From: Actinacidiphila paucisporea
GTDB lineage: Bacteria; Actinomycetota; Actinomycetes; Streptomycetales; Streptomycetaceae
Length of the DNA: 64,000 bases
NCBI RefSeq assembly: GCF_900142575.1
Contig: NZ_FRBI01000016.1
Location: 104,075 to 168,074 of the forward strand
Direction of reading: 5' to 3'
The position numbers and the translations under genes were made by a program. Below, piece by piece: positions 37,530-45,133 of this stretch (positions are counted from its first letter, which is position 1; each line of letters opens with the position of its first letter). The notes beneath the pieces were generated by a model. That model did no database searches. It was not told where the DNA came from and saw only the letters and a program-made list of their open reading frames with translations.

Positions 37530-37745
37530 CTGCCTGCTGCCCTTCATGGCCCGACCACCGAGGAGGTGGCCCGGCTGCTGCGCGTCGACCCCTCCTCCGT
37601 GCGGCGCTGGCGCGCCGAACGGCCCTCTCAGGGGCCGCCGTTCATCCGCCTGTCCGAGCGCGTCGTCCTCTACGACGCCACCGACCTCCAGGCGTGGCTG
37701 GACGAACGGCGCACCGTGCCCGGTGCCCGGCGAAGGGCGGTCTGA
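37530..37745 (+). pseudogene. Excisionase/MerR-like helix-turn-helix fragment
   Basis: The frame reads GPTTEEVARLLRVDPSSVRR then WRAERP, and later FIRLSERVVLYDATDLQAWL. This is the helix-turn-helix plus wing of phage-type excisionases and related DNA-binding proteins. No start codon with a ribosome-binding site is visible; upstream it runs into the ferredoxin remnant on the other strand. It stops at 37745, next to integrase sequence, as in the xis-int order of integrative elements. Confidence 0.5.
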
Positions 37746-37774
37746 GTGCCCTACCGCCATCAACTCCCCCTCGC

Positions 37775-37935
37775 GGTGCACCTGTTCCCGATATCGAGCA
37801 GCGCCCCGGCCGGGCGCTCCCCTACAGGGCCCGTGTGCGATGGAAAGACCCCCACACCAAACGGCGTACCTCGCTCTCCCAATCCCACTCGACCGAGGAC
37901 GACGCCAAGGAGTGGCTCGACGCACTCGGACGAGC
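37775..37935 (+). pseudogene. N-terminal remnant of a tyrosine-recombinase (phage-type integrase)
   Basis: The frame reads PGRALPYRARVRWKDPHTKR and SQSHSTEDDAKEWLDAL, the arm-type N-terminal beta-sheet of actinobacterial site-specific integrases. The core-binding and catalytic domains (R-H-R-Y) are absent, because the frame passes straight into Crp-like sequence. It directly follows the excisionase-like fragment, so an integrative element once ended here. Confidence 0.5.
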
Positions 37936-37954
37936 GACTCCGGTCCCTGCCGTA

Positions 37955-38140
37955 TGGCCCGTCGGAAGCTTCCTCGGGGGCCTGCATAGTGCAGCTCGCA
38001 CCGACCTCCTGAAGCTGGGCAGCCACCGGCTCTTCCTGTCGGAAGAGACTCTGCTTCAGGAAGGCGACCGGTCCAATCACGTGGTCCTTCTTCATTCGGG
38101 GTTTGCCAAAGTCACCGCACGCCTCGAAAACGCGGCTGCC
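37955..38140 (+). pseudogene. Fragment of a Crp/Fnr-type cyclic-nucleotide-binding domain
   Basis: In the same frame as the integrase stump, the text SFLGGLHSAARTDLLKLGSH then LFLSEETLLQEGDRSNHVVL and GFAKVTARLEN matches the N-terminal half of a cNMP-binding (Crp/Fnr) domain. No second half and no HTH follow. It is a mosaic end-to-end fusion with the integrase stump. Confidence 0.5.
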
Positions 38141-38164
38141 CCGCCGAGTGCGGGGCCCAGCAGG

Positions 38165-38475
38165 ATGGCGGGGGGGTGCGCACCATGATGGCGAGGCAGG
38201 CGGCCAACGTGGCGGCGGTAGGGATCTCGAAGGGTGAGTCGAGGTGGGGTGCCAGGCCGCCCTCGGGGGCGAAGGAGGCGCCGAGCCGTACTCCAGCGGG
38301 CAGTACGGCAAGGACGCCGAGGATGGCGCGATGACGAGGTAGAGGACTTCGAGCAGGCGCGCGCCGGCGGTGACGGTGAAGCCGGACAGGCCGTCCTCGA
38401 CAGCGCCGACCAGGGCGCGGCCGGGGAAGAGGGCGACCCAAAACTCCGGCCGCCCTCTCGGCGCGTGCGGCAGGC
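38165..38475 (-). pseudogene. Fragment of a threonine/serine-exporter-like membrane protein, frameshifted
   Basis: One minus-strand frame reads ALVGAVEDGLSGFTVTAGAR then LLEVLYLVIA. After a one-base shift the other frame continues ILGVLAVLPAGVRLGASFAP and PTAATLAACLAIMV. This matches the ThrE/YjjP-type transporters' central helices. Both ends are missing. It is a decayed piece. The remaining 38476-38712 stretch shows no gene. Confidence 0.45.
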
Positions 38476-38712
38476 ACGCCGGCGAAGGACGGGGACGCCA
38501 CTGGCGTCGGATGCACCGACCAGGTGTCGGGATGATGCCACTGATCACCCATGCGGGAGAGAGGCCGGCGACTCCACAGCAGGTCCGTCCTCCGTGCCCG
38601 GGTCGCTGCTGGCATGGAACTCGCGATGTCGCCGAGATGCTCGAGTGAGTGCCCGACTGTCGCGCCCTTCGGGGAGGCGATCGTTTGTGACCGGACCGCC
38701 GCCCGCAACCGA

Positions 38713-39117
38713 CTACCGGCTGCGCTCACCGCGGTCGTCGTACTCCTGGCGGGCGGTGATGACCTCTTCGATGTGCAGCACGGACCACTGAGTAAGCGCC
38801 TTCAGAGGTTCGCGCAGGGTCTGGCCGAGCGCAGTCAGCTCGTACTCCACGTGCGGCGGCACCTCTGCGTGGACGGTCCGGCTGACCAGCCCGTCGCGTT
38901 CGAGGGTACGCAGCGTCTGGGCGAGCATCTTCTCGCTCACGCCCGCCAGCGCCTGCCGGAGCCGGCCGAACCGGGACATCCCGTTCCGGCCGAGTTCGCC
39001 CAGCACGAGGACGGCCCACTTGCTGCCGATCTGGTCGAGCAGGTCCCGCGACGGGCAGCCGCGTTCGTACGGATCGAACGACGATATGGGCCCGGTCACG
39101 TTCTCGACAGCGGTCAC
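38713..39117 (-). CDS. HxlR-family transcriptional regulator
   Basis: A 134-aa winged-helix protein. The HxlR signature CPSRDLLDQIGSKWAVLVLG (about residues 20-40) contains the conserved N-terminal cysteine. The recognition-helix region reads MSRFGRLRQALAGVSEKMLA and the wing reads RTVHAEVPPHVEYELTALG. HxlR proteins respond to electrophiles or redox stress, often through that cysteine. GTG 39117 is chosen because GAGGTGA lies 6 nt upstream; GTG 39126 is possible. It is divergent from the NmrA-like oxidoreductase gene and most likely controls it, as in many HxlR/QorB-type pairs. Confidence 0.85.
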   Translation of the reverse strand: MTAVENVTGPISSFDPYERGCPSRDLLDQIGSKWAVLVLGELGRNGMSRFGRLRQALAGVSEKMLAQTLRTLERDGLVSRTVHAEVPPHVEYELTALGQTLREPLKALTQWSVLHIEEVITARQEYDDRGERSR

Positions 39118-39263
39118 ACGGCTCACCTCAATGCTATCGGCGCGGTAAGTACCCTACCAAGAAGTGGCTACTCCCCGACGAAGAGTGTGCAGGTCATCCT
39201 GGGTCCCCCACCGCAGACGCACTGCGGCAGGCGCGCGAGGCGCGCACGGAAGGAAGGACCATC

Positions 39264-40127
39264 ATGCCGATCGTCGTCACCGGAGCCACCGGCCAGCTGG
39301 GCAGGCTCACCGTCGAGGCACTGCTCCAGCGCGGGATCCCGGCCGCGGACATCATCGCGACCGGCCGGGACACCACCAGGATCAAGGACCTGGCCGACCG
39401 GGGCATCACGGTACGCCGCGCCGACTTCGCGGACACCGACGGCCTGGCCGAAGCATTCGCCGGGGCGGACCGACTGCTGCTGATCTCGGCCTCGGTCCCC
39501 GTTGGCGAGCGGGTCGCCAACCACCGCCGCGTGATCGACGCCGCGGTGGTCGCGGGCGTGTCGCTGGTGGCGTACACGAGCACGACACACGCAGACACGG
39601 CCACCACCGTCATCGGTGCCACCCACCGCGAGACCGAGGAGTACCTGCGCGACCGCGGAACCCCCAGCGTGCTGCTGCGCAACGGCTGGTACCTGGAGAA
39701 CTACACCAGCCAGCTGCCGCAGATCCTGCGCAACGGCGCCGTCGTCGGCGCCGCAGGCGACGGGCGGATCAGCGCAGCGTCCCGCGCCGACTACGCCGAG
39801 GCCGCAGCGGTCGTCCTCAGCGCCGAAGGCCACGCCGGAGCGGTGTACGAACTCGGCGGCGACGAATCCTTCACCCTCGCTGAGCTCGCCGCCGCGATCT
39901 CCGCCGCGACCGGAGAGCAGATCGCCTACACCGACCTCCCGGTGACCGACTTCGCCCAGGTGCTCGCCACCGCGGGCCTACCCGCGGAACTGGCGGAGGT
40001 CCTCGCCGACGCCGACCGCGGCATGAACCGTGGCGAGATGCACACCGACTCCGGCAACTTGCACCACCTGATCGGCCGCCCGCCCATGACCCTGACCGAG
40101 GCACTCACGGCCGCCCTGCATCACTGA
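39264..40127 (+). CDS. NmrA/QorB-like NAD(P)-binding oxidoreductase
   Basis: A 287-aa atypical SDR. The NAD(P)-binding motif is VVTGATGQLGRLTVEALLQR (residues 4-23). NGWYLENYTSQLPQIL and YELGGDESFTLAELAAAI are typical of the NmrA-like/quinone oxidoreductase 2 (QorB) group; there is no classical YxxxK in place. Members reduce quinones or sense NAD(P) redox state. The ATG has GGAAGGAAGGA just upstream. It is transcribed divergently from the HxlR regulator over a 146-bp gap that must contain the operator. This suggests an inducible response to quinones or electrophiles. Confidence 0.85.
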   Translation: MPIVVTGATGQLGRLTVEALLQRGIPAADIIATGRDTTRIKDLADRGITVRRADFADTDGLAEAFAGADRLLLISASVPVGERVANHRRVIDAAVVAGVSLVAYTSTTHADTATTVIGATHRETEEYLRDRGTPSVLLRNGWYLENYTSQLPQILRNGAVVGAAGDGRISAASRADYAEAAAVVLSAEGHAGAVYELGGDESFTLAELAAAISAATGEQIAYTDLPVTDFAQVLATAGLPAELAEVLADADRGMNRGEMHTDSGNLHHLIGRPPMTLTEALTAALHH

Positions 40128-40161
40128 GGCCGAACGCGTGACGAGACCGGCCCCGGGCCTC

Positions 40162-40233
40162 GTCGCACCGTCGCACCGTCGCACCGTCGCACCGTCGCAC
40201 CGTCGCACCGTCGCACCGTCGCACCGTCGCACC
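40162..40233. repeat. Nine tandem copies of an 8-bp repeat
   Basis: GTCGCACC is repeated nine times without a mismatch (72 bp), starting 35 bp after the oxidoreductase stop. Because 8 is not a multiple of 3, any reading frame gives an eight-residue period, so it is probably non-coding. Such repeats vary in copy number by slippage and could serve as a strain marker. Confidence 0.95.
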
Positions 40234-40318
40234 GGCCAGCTGTCCCGCCAGTGGTTCCGCCGCGAACCGGTGACCGCCGAAGGACGTCCGCGCCCGTACC
40301 CGGGTGAGGGAGCCGGGA

Positions 40319-40637
40319 CCTAGGCCCAATACCGGTGATTTAGGTTTTTTCCGGCGAGTCGGGTTGGCTTTGGTCGGCCCGACCAGCTGGAGGGTGGGGG
40401 TGTTGGGTCGGGGTGGGTTGTTGTACTCGGCTCGTTTCAGTGCCCAGTTCGACATCTTGCGTTTGATGACACGGGGGCTGGAGCGCAATCGCCGTGCGGG
40501 CAGCAGCCGGTTCCGCTGTTCGACCCGACCACACTCAGCGGCGACCTCATCGATCAACTCGGGCGGGAAAGCCCGCGTCAGCACCTCCAAAGCGACAACG
40601 ACCAGACCACACCAAAGTCACCGGTATTGGGCCTAGG
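40319..40637. mobile_element. 319-bp non-autonomous element derived from an IS4-family transposon, with perfect 20-bp inverted repeats
   Basis: The ends CCTAGGCCCAATACCGGTGA (40319-40338) and its exact reverse complement (40618-40637) are perfect 20-bp terminal inverted repeats. On the minus strand the interior encodes only the two tips of an IS4-type transposase: the N-terminal LTRAFPPELIDEVAAECGRV and RNRLLPARR, then directly the C-terminal RVIKRKMSNWALKRAEYNNP. The whole DDE core is gone. It is thus a MITE-like deletion derivative that could be moved in trans by a full element. No clear target-site duplication was recognised (the flanks share only AGGGAG-like purines). Confidence 0.85.
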
Positions 40638-40653
40638 AGGGAGGGGGCGGGCT

Positions 40654-40905
40654 TCAAGGAAGCTGCGCACCGCACAGTCCGCAAATCGGTCCGTTTCGTT
40701 GAGTGCTGCCGCACGCGCACCGGTCGCGCGGGAGTTCGGTACTTCTGGGCTGAGGGGCACTCTCCAGATCGGCGTGCACGCGGGTCTGCTCCGGAGTGGC
40801 CTTCTCTGACCCCGCACTGGGCGGTCGCACGCCCCCCGTCATCACACGGATGCAATTGGTCACCGCACGCCATAGCCCTCGATTCCCTCTGTTTCTTCTG
40901 CTCAT
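40654..40905 (-). CDS. Small protein with C-terminal zinc-ribbon-like cysteines
   Basis: An 83-aa frame whose ATG has AAGGTGG 4 nt upstream (a genuine-looking ribosome-binding site). The N-terminus is basic (MSRRNRGNRGLWRAV). The C-terminus has DRCACGSTQRNGPICGLCG, two CxC/CxxC pairs that could bind one zinc. It lies 75 bp downstream of the small secreted peptide gene on the same strand and next to the IS4-derived element. Function not known; translation is plausible but unproved. Confidence 0.5.
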   Translation of the reverse strand: MSRRNRGNRGLWRAVTNCIRVMTGGVRPPSAGSEKATPEQTRVHADLESAPQPRSTELPRDRCACGSTQRNGPICGLCGAQLP

Positions 40906-40980
40906 GACGCCACCTTCACCTGACGAGGGTTCGGGTACGGGAAGACGCCGCACAAAGACACGTGGTTCCTCAAGTGGGGG

Positions 40981-41163
40981 CTAACAGGGCTTGCATGGAG
41001 GGGAGATCCTGCCGTCACCGCAATTGCGCACAATCATGCAGACTCCCCTGCTCTTGGGGGTGTGAACGATGTGCCGCGTCGCCAGGGCGCCTGACAGGGC
41101 TAGCGCCGTCACGGCCAGTACCGCAAGCAACTTCCGTGACCTGCGTCCATGGTCCCCCGACAT
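40981..41163 (-). CDS. Small secreted or membrane-anchored cysteine-containing peptide
   Basis: A 60-aa product with a good ribosome-binding site (GAGGGGGG, about 6 nt before ATG 41163). SRKLLAVLAVTALALSGALA (residues 8-27) is a signal peptide or anchor. The short tail has four cysteines: GVCMIVRNCGDGRISPPC and a final KPC. Four cysteines in about 18 residues suggest a two-disulphide knot in the exported peptide. This is the sort of gene that automatic annotation often misses. Family not recognised. Confidence 0.5.
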   Translation of the reverse strand: MSGDHGRRSRKLLAVLAVTALALSGALATRHIVHTPKSRGVCMIVRNCGDGRISPPCKPC

Positions 41164-41186
41164 GACGTCCCCCCTCACCTCGCCTC

Positions 41187-41387
41187 TTGCACTTGGCCCC
41201 CATGAGCGCTGTCGCCGTCGCGGCTCTGCCGGGAAACGCCTCTGCCGCGATCTGGACTGAGAACCAGCGGTCGATGGCCTGGCTCGCCGGCTGTCGCCGC
41301 CACCGCCGCTACGAACGCAAAGCCGACCGCTTCCCGGCCGTCGCAAGCATCGCCTGCACCCTTGTCTGCTACCGCCGCCTCACCTAA
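41187..41387 (+). pseudogene. C-terminal remnant of an IS5-family transposase
   Basis: The plus-strand frame reads AIWTENQRSMAWLAGCRRHR and YERKADRFPAVASIACTLVC then YRRLT and stop. This is the end of IS5/IS1031-type transposases (E..F.W...RRL..RYER...F.AF...A..L.C.RRL). The DDE Asp residues upstream are missing. About 118 bp separate it from the PAP2 gene's 3' end; that gap holds nothing recognisable. Confidence 0.6.
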
Positions 41388-41505
41388 TGAGATGACTTCT
41401 CGATCCAGGGTGTTGTCCAGCGCCTGGACGAGCCCGCGCTTGGGCATGCCGGCCCCGGCCCGGTGCCAGACCGGCCGGTCGGACCGCCGGTGCCGGCGGC
41501 CGCGG

Positions 41506-42300
41506 TCACGAGTCGTGGGGGCGGGAGGGCTCGGGGTGCGGGGCGTCGAGCTCGGGTTCCAGGCCGTCCGTGACGGGCGCGGCCGGCCGCCTGGCGTCGG
41601 CGCGCCACAGCCTGAACGCCCAGGTGGTGGCCGCGATCACGGTGAGCCCCAGCAGCCAGCCGCCGATCACGTCGCTGCACCAGTGGACGCCCAGCGCCAC
41701 CCGGGTGAAGCCCACGCCCACGACGGCCAGCGCCGAGATCAGCCAGCACAGCCAGTGGGCGGCCCGGGGCACCAGCGGCAGGAGCACCAGCAGGAAGATG
41801 GCGAACGACGTGGTGGCCGTCATCGCGTGCCCCGAAGGGAAGGAGTAGCCCGGCGCGTGCGCCACGGGGTCGGACAGCGCGGGGCGGGTCCGCTCGACGA
41901 TCGCCTTGACCAGCATGCCGGTCAGCGCCCCGGCGCCCGCGGTCACCGCCGACCAGGCCGCCAGCCGCCAGGCCCGGCGGTACAGCAGCCACAGGGTCAG
42001 CAGCGCGACAGCCGTCCGAAGGATGCCGGGGCCGAGGATCCAGTTCGACACGAACGCCAGCACCCGCGTCCACTCGTGGTGGCGCAGGGCGAAGTGGTGC
42101 AGCGTGCCGGCCGCCCCGGTGTCCATCCGCCGCAGCGGCTCCCAGTGCGCCTCGACCAGGACGAGCACCAGGCCGAAGAGCACCGCCGCGGCCGCCGCGC
42201 CGGCGGCCGAGCCCAGCAGGTGGACGCCGTACTTCCGGTCGGCGCGGCGCACGCGGTCGAAGGAGGACAGGGGGCCGGCGGGGGCGGTGTGCGAGGGCAT
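41506..42300 (-). CDS. PAP2-family membrane phosphatase
   Basis: A 264-aa membrane protein with about six helices. It has all three PAP2 motifs: KAIVERTRP (132-140, KxxxxxxRP), GYSFPSGHAM (151-160, PSGH) and RVALGVHWCSDVIGG (about 203-217, SRxxxxxHxxxD). It would dephosphorylate lipid phosphates such as phosphatidate or undecaprenyl-phosphate derivatives at the outer face. The C-terminal ~35 residues are a charged Pro-rich tail. The ATG lies one base after the BrkB-like stop with GGAGCC upstream, so it is the last gene of the lipid operon. Confidence 0.88.
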   Translation of the reverse strand: MPSHTAPAGPLSSFDRVRRADRKYGVHLLGSAAGAAAAAVLFGLVLVLVEAHWEPLRRMDTGAAGTLHHFALRHHEWTRVLAFVSNWILGPGILRTAVALLTLWLLYRRAWRLAAWSAVTAGAGALTGMLVKAIVERTRPALSDPVAHAPGYSFPSGHAMTATTSFAIFLLVLLPLVPRAAHWLCWLISALAVVGVGFTRVALGVHWCSDVIGGWLLGLTVIAATTWAFRLWRADARRPAAPVTDGLEPELDAPHPEPSRPHDS

Positions 42301-42301
42301 G

Positions 42302-43258
42302 TCAGGCTCCGGGATCGGCTTGGACGGGTCCTGGCCGCAGCGCCCGCGCCGCTTCCAGCTGGGCTGCGAAGGACAGTCCGAAGAAGAGCGCCAGCGACGT
42401 CAGGTAGGACCACAGGAGGAGGGCCATGAAGGCGCTCAGCGGACCGTAGACGGTGTCGAAGGAACCGCTGAGCCGCAGGTAGAGGGCCAGCCCCGCGGTC
42501 AGGGCCGCCCACAGGACGATGTAGACGGCGGCCCCGAAAACCAGCCAGGTGTAGCCCGGCTGGTGGCGGCGCGGCGCCCGGCGGAAGATCACGCTCGCGG
42601 AGGTCAGCGCCAGGAGGATCCCGGCGGGCCACCGCACGGCGTTCCAGATCTCCAGGGCGGTGCCGCCGCCCAGGTGCCAGACCGCCGTCGCGGAGGCGCC
42701 AAGGTCGTCCCCGGCGACCATCACGACCGTGGCCAGGCCCAGCGGTGCGCCCGCCGTCACGGACATCACCAGGCCGCGGGTGTACTTCTGGCCGAAGGGC
42801 CGGTCGCGCTCGACGCCGTAGATGCGGTTCGCCCCGCGCTCGATCTGGCACATGGCCGTCGTGAGGTTGATCCAGGAGAAGACCAGGCCGAACCACAGGG
42901 CGAACTGAGCGCCGTCGCCCGCGTGCTGCCGGCTGCGGGCGAGCGCGTCGTCGACGACCTGCTCGCTCGGTCCGGACGCCAGCCGGCGGATCGTCAGCTC
43001 GGCGACGCGGCCGAGGCTCTCGCCGTGCAGGGCCGTGGACAGCCCCACGAAGGCGATGGCCAGCGGGATCACTGCCAGCACGATCTGCAGGGCCAGGGCG
43101 CGCGCGTGGCTGAAGCCGTCGGCGTAGCGGAAGCGCACGAAGACGTCGCGCAGTAGCGGCCAGCGGCCGTAGCGGCGCAGCGCGGCGAGCGCGTCGTCGG
43201 CGGACAGCTCGTTCTGCGGCATGCCATGGGTCTGCGGAACCCGTGTCGCGGTGCCCAT
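42302..43258 (-). CDS. YihY/virulence-factor BrkB-family membrane protein
   Basis: A 318-aa polytopic protein. FSHARALALQIVLAVIPLAI (about residues 48-68) is the hallmark first helix of the family (...A.ALAF...FSLFPLL). Later WPAGILLALTSASVIFRRAP and the C-terminal FMALLLWSYLTSLALFFGLS are further family segments. YihY/BrkB proteins are thought to export or flip lipids or polyanions; some were first linked to ribonuclease BN by error. The start directly abuts the upstream stop and GGAGG lies 6 nt before the ATG. Placement between a PAP2/DAG-kinase fusion and a PAP2 enzyme supports a phospholipid role. Confidence 0.85.
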   Translation of the reverse strand: MGTATRVPQTHGMPQNELSADDALAALRRYGRWPLLRDVFVRFRYADGFSHARALALQIVLAVIPLAIAFVGLSTALHGESLGRVAELTIRRLASGPSEQVVDDALARSRQHAGDGAQFALWFGLVFSWINLTTAMCQIERGANRIYGVERDRPFGQKYTRGLVMSVTAGAPLGLATVVMVAGDDLGASATAVWHLGGGTALEIWNAVRWPAGILLALTSASVIFRRAPRRHQPGYTWLVFGAAVYIVLWAALTAGLALYLRLSGSFDTVYGPLSAFMALLLWSYLTSLALFFGLSFAAQLEAARALRPGPVQADPGA

Positions 43259-44998
43259 TCACGCCTCCGGACCGGGTTCGGGCAGCAGGACGCGCACCGC
43301 GCCCGGGACCACGCGCGCGGACATCCTCCGTCCGGCGGCCACCGGGTCTCCGTCGATCTCGCGGGGGCGGGGCTCGGGCAGGACCAGTTCCGCCTCGCGG
43401 CAGGTGAAGACCTCGAGGCCGCCGGGGCGGGAGGGCGAGGAGGGCCCGCGCAGCACGTCGGAGGTGGCGGACGCCCAGCCTCGGGCGCCCCGCGGATCCA
43501 GCAGCGCGACGTGCAGCAGGCCGTCGTCGGGGCGGGCGTCCGGTGCGAGGGACGCGCCGCCCTGCAGGGCGCCCACGTTGGCGATCACCGCCATGCGGGC
43601 GGTGCGCCGCACCGGCTCCGCGCCGTCCAGGCGCAGCGTGAGCTCCATGCGGGGGGTGCGCAGGGCGCGTAGCAGGGCCAGGGCATAGGCCGGCCACCCC
43701 AGCGCGGACTTGGCGCACTCGGGGGTCCGCGCCATCAGCTCCGCGTCCAGGCCGGCGCCGGCCATGGCGCAGAAGTGGGTCGCAGGCAGCCCGTCCCCTT
43801 CGATGCGGCCGAGGTCCATGGGGTGCGGAGCGCCGCCGAGGGCGGCGTCGAGCGCGCGGGCCGGGTCCAGCGGCAGCCCGAGGTTGCGGGCCAGCAGGTT
43901 GCCCGTGCCGTGCGGGGCCACCGCCAGCGGCACGCCCGTGCCGGCCAGGGCGTCGGCGACCGCCCGGACGGTGCCGTCACCGCCGCAGACGACGACCAGC
44001 GCGGCGCCGTCCGCCGCGGCCCGGGCGGCCTGGCCGTGGCCAGGGTCGTCCGGCGTCGTCTCGACGAAGTGCGGTGCGACGCGTCCGTGGCGCTCCAGTA
44101 CCAGCCGCAGCCGGTCGCGGTCGGAGGCGCTGACGGACACGGGGTTGACGACTACCACGGTGGTGCCGGGCACCGGGCCGGCGGTCCCGCGGGCCTCTTT
44201 CACGGCGGCGTCCACGGCGTGTTCCGGCAGGGGCGCCGGCACGGCGTCGCCGGCCAGGACCGACCGGCCCACGATGAGCAGCGACAGGGTCCCGTTGAGC
44301 ATCCCGCCCGTGACGTCCGTGACGTGGTGCATGCCGCGGTAGAGCCGGCAGGCGCCCACGGCGAGCGGCAGCAGCATCAGCAGGGCCGCGACCGCGATCC
44401 GCCAGGGGCGGCTCAGCCGCCGGGCGCGGGTGAGCACCAGCACGGCGAGCCCGCCATACAGCGCGGTGGCCGCCCCGGTGTGCCCGGAGGTGTAGCTCGA
44501 CGTCGGCGGCGAGCTGTCGAGCCGATGCACCTCGGGCCGGTGGCGGTCCACGGCGGTGGTGATCGCCAGGAAGGCCAGGGCCTGGAGCGACACGCTCACG
44601 GCGAGGAAGACCGCCTCGCGCCACCGTGGCAGGACGGGCGCGAGGACCAGCGCCGCGCAGACGGCCAGCGTGATCGCGACGATCGTCAGGGTGTTGCCAG
44701 CCTCGGACCCCCAGGACGTCAGCGTGTTGAAGGTGCCCGTGCGCAGGTGCTCGAAGCCCTCGTTGACGCGGTCCTCCGACGCGATCGGCCACAGGTGCCG
44801 GGCGGGGCCGGTGATGAGCAGGCCGAAGCCGATCAGCAGGGCGGCCTGGCACACGGTCAGCGCGGTGATGCGCGCGGCGGCGGTGGTGGCCCCTGTGGTC
44901 AGTACGGGTGCGCGGACGGCACGTGGTGGCGAGGGCCGCGGGCGGGACGGTCGCAGACCGGGGCCGGGGATGTCTTCGTCCGGGAGCGCGGTGGGCAT
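43259..44998 (-). CDS. PAP2 phosphatase - diacylglycerol-kinase fusion protein
   Basis: A 579-aa two-domain membrane enzyme. Residues 45-245 form a PAP2 domain: DRHRPEVH (151-158), YTSGHTG (169-175) and YRGMHHVTDVTGG (220-232). Residues 278-579 form a lipid-kinase (DAGK_cat/LCB5/YegS) domain with TTVVVVNPVS, VVVCGGDGTVRAVADAL (336-352, GGDGT) and PHGTGNLLARNLG. Such fusions occur in actinomycetes and could phosphorylate a lipid inside and dephosphorylate one outside, or couple both steps. The N-terminal 40 residues are Pro-rich and cytoplasmic. It is followed immediately by the BrkB-like gene. A 135-bp gap separates it from the phospholipase D gene. Confidence 0.9.
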   Translation of the reverse strand: MPTALPDEDIPGPGLRPSRPRPSPPRAVRAPVLTTGATTAAARITALTVCQAALLIGFGLLITGPARHLWPIASEDRVNEGFEHLRTGTFNTLTSWGSEAGNTLTIVAITLAVCAALVLAPVLPRWREAVFLAVSVSLQALAFLAITTAVDRHRPEVHRLDSSPPTSSYTSGHTGAATALYGGLAVLVLTRARRLSRPWRIAVAALLMLLPLAVGACRLYRGMHHVTDVTGGMLNGTLSLLIVGRSVLAGDAVPAPLPEHAVDAAVKEARGTAGPVPGTTVVVVNPVSVSASDRDRLRLVLERHGRVAPHFVETTPDDPGHGQAARAAADGAALVVVCGGDGTVRAVADALAGTGVPLAVAPHGTGNLLARNLGLPLDPARALDAALGGAPHPMDLGRIEGDGLPATHFCAMAGAGLDAELMARTPECAKSALGWPAYALALLRALRTPRMELTLRLDGAEPVRRTARMAVIANVGALQGGASLAPDARPDDGLLHVALLDPRGARGWASATSDVLRGPSSPSRPGGLEVFTCREAELVLPEPRPREIDGDPVAAGRRMSARVVPGAVRVLLPEPGPEA

Positions 44999-45133
44999 GG
45001 GTTCCCCCTGTTCGACGGTTGGTGCGAGGAGTGGGCGGGTGCGGTCGTGGGGCCGCCGATTACGCGGCCGCGTTGCGGGGCCCCCCGCCGCCGGCCGGGC
45101 GGGTGCGCGGGGCGGACGGTGGGGCGGGACGGC

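Noticed and set aside
37377..37530. Ala-rich N-terminus of the helix-turn-helix protein
   Set aside because: This part is antisense to the ferredoxin remnant and has no start signal.
40162..40233. CRISPR-like array
   Set aside because: Repeat is 8 bp in strict tandem with no spacers and no cas genes nearby.
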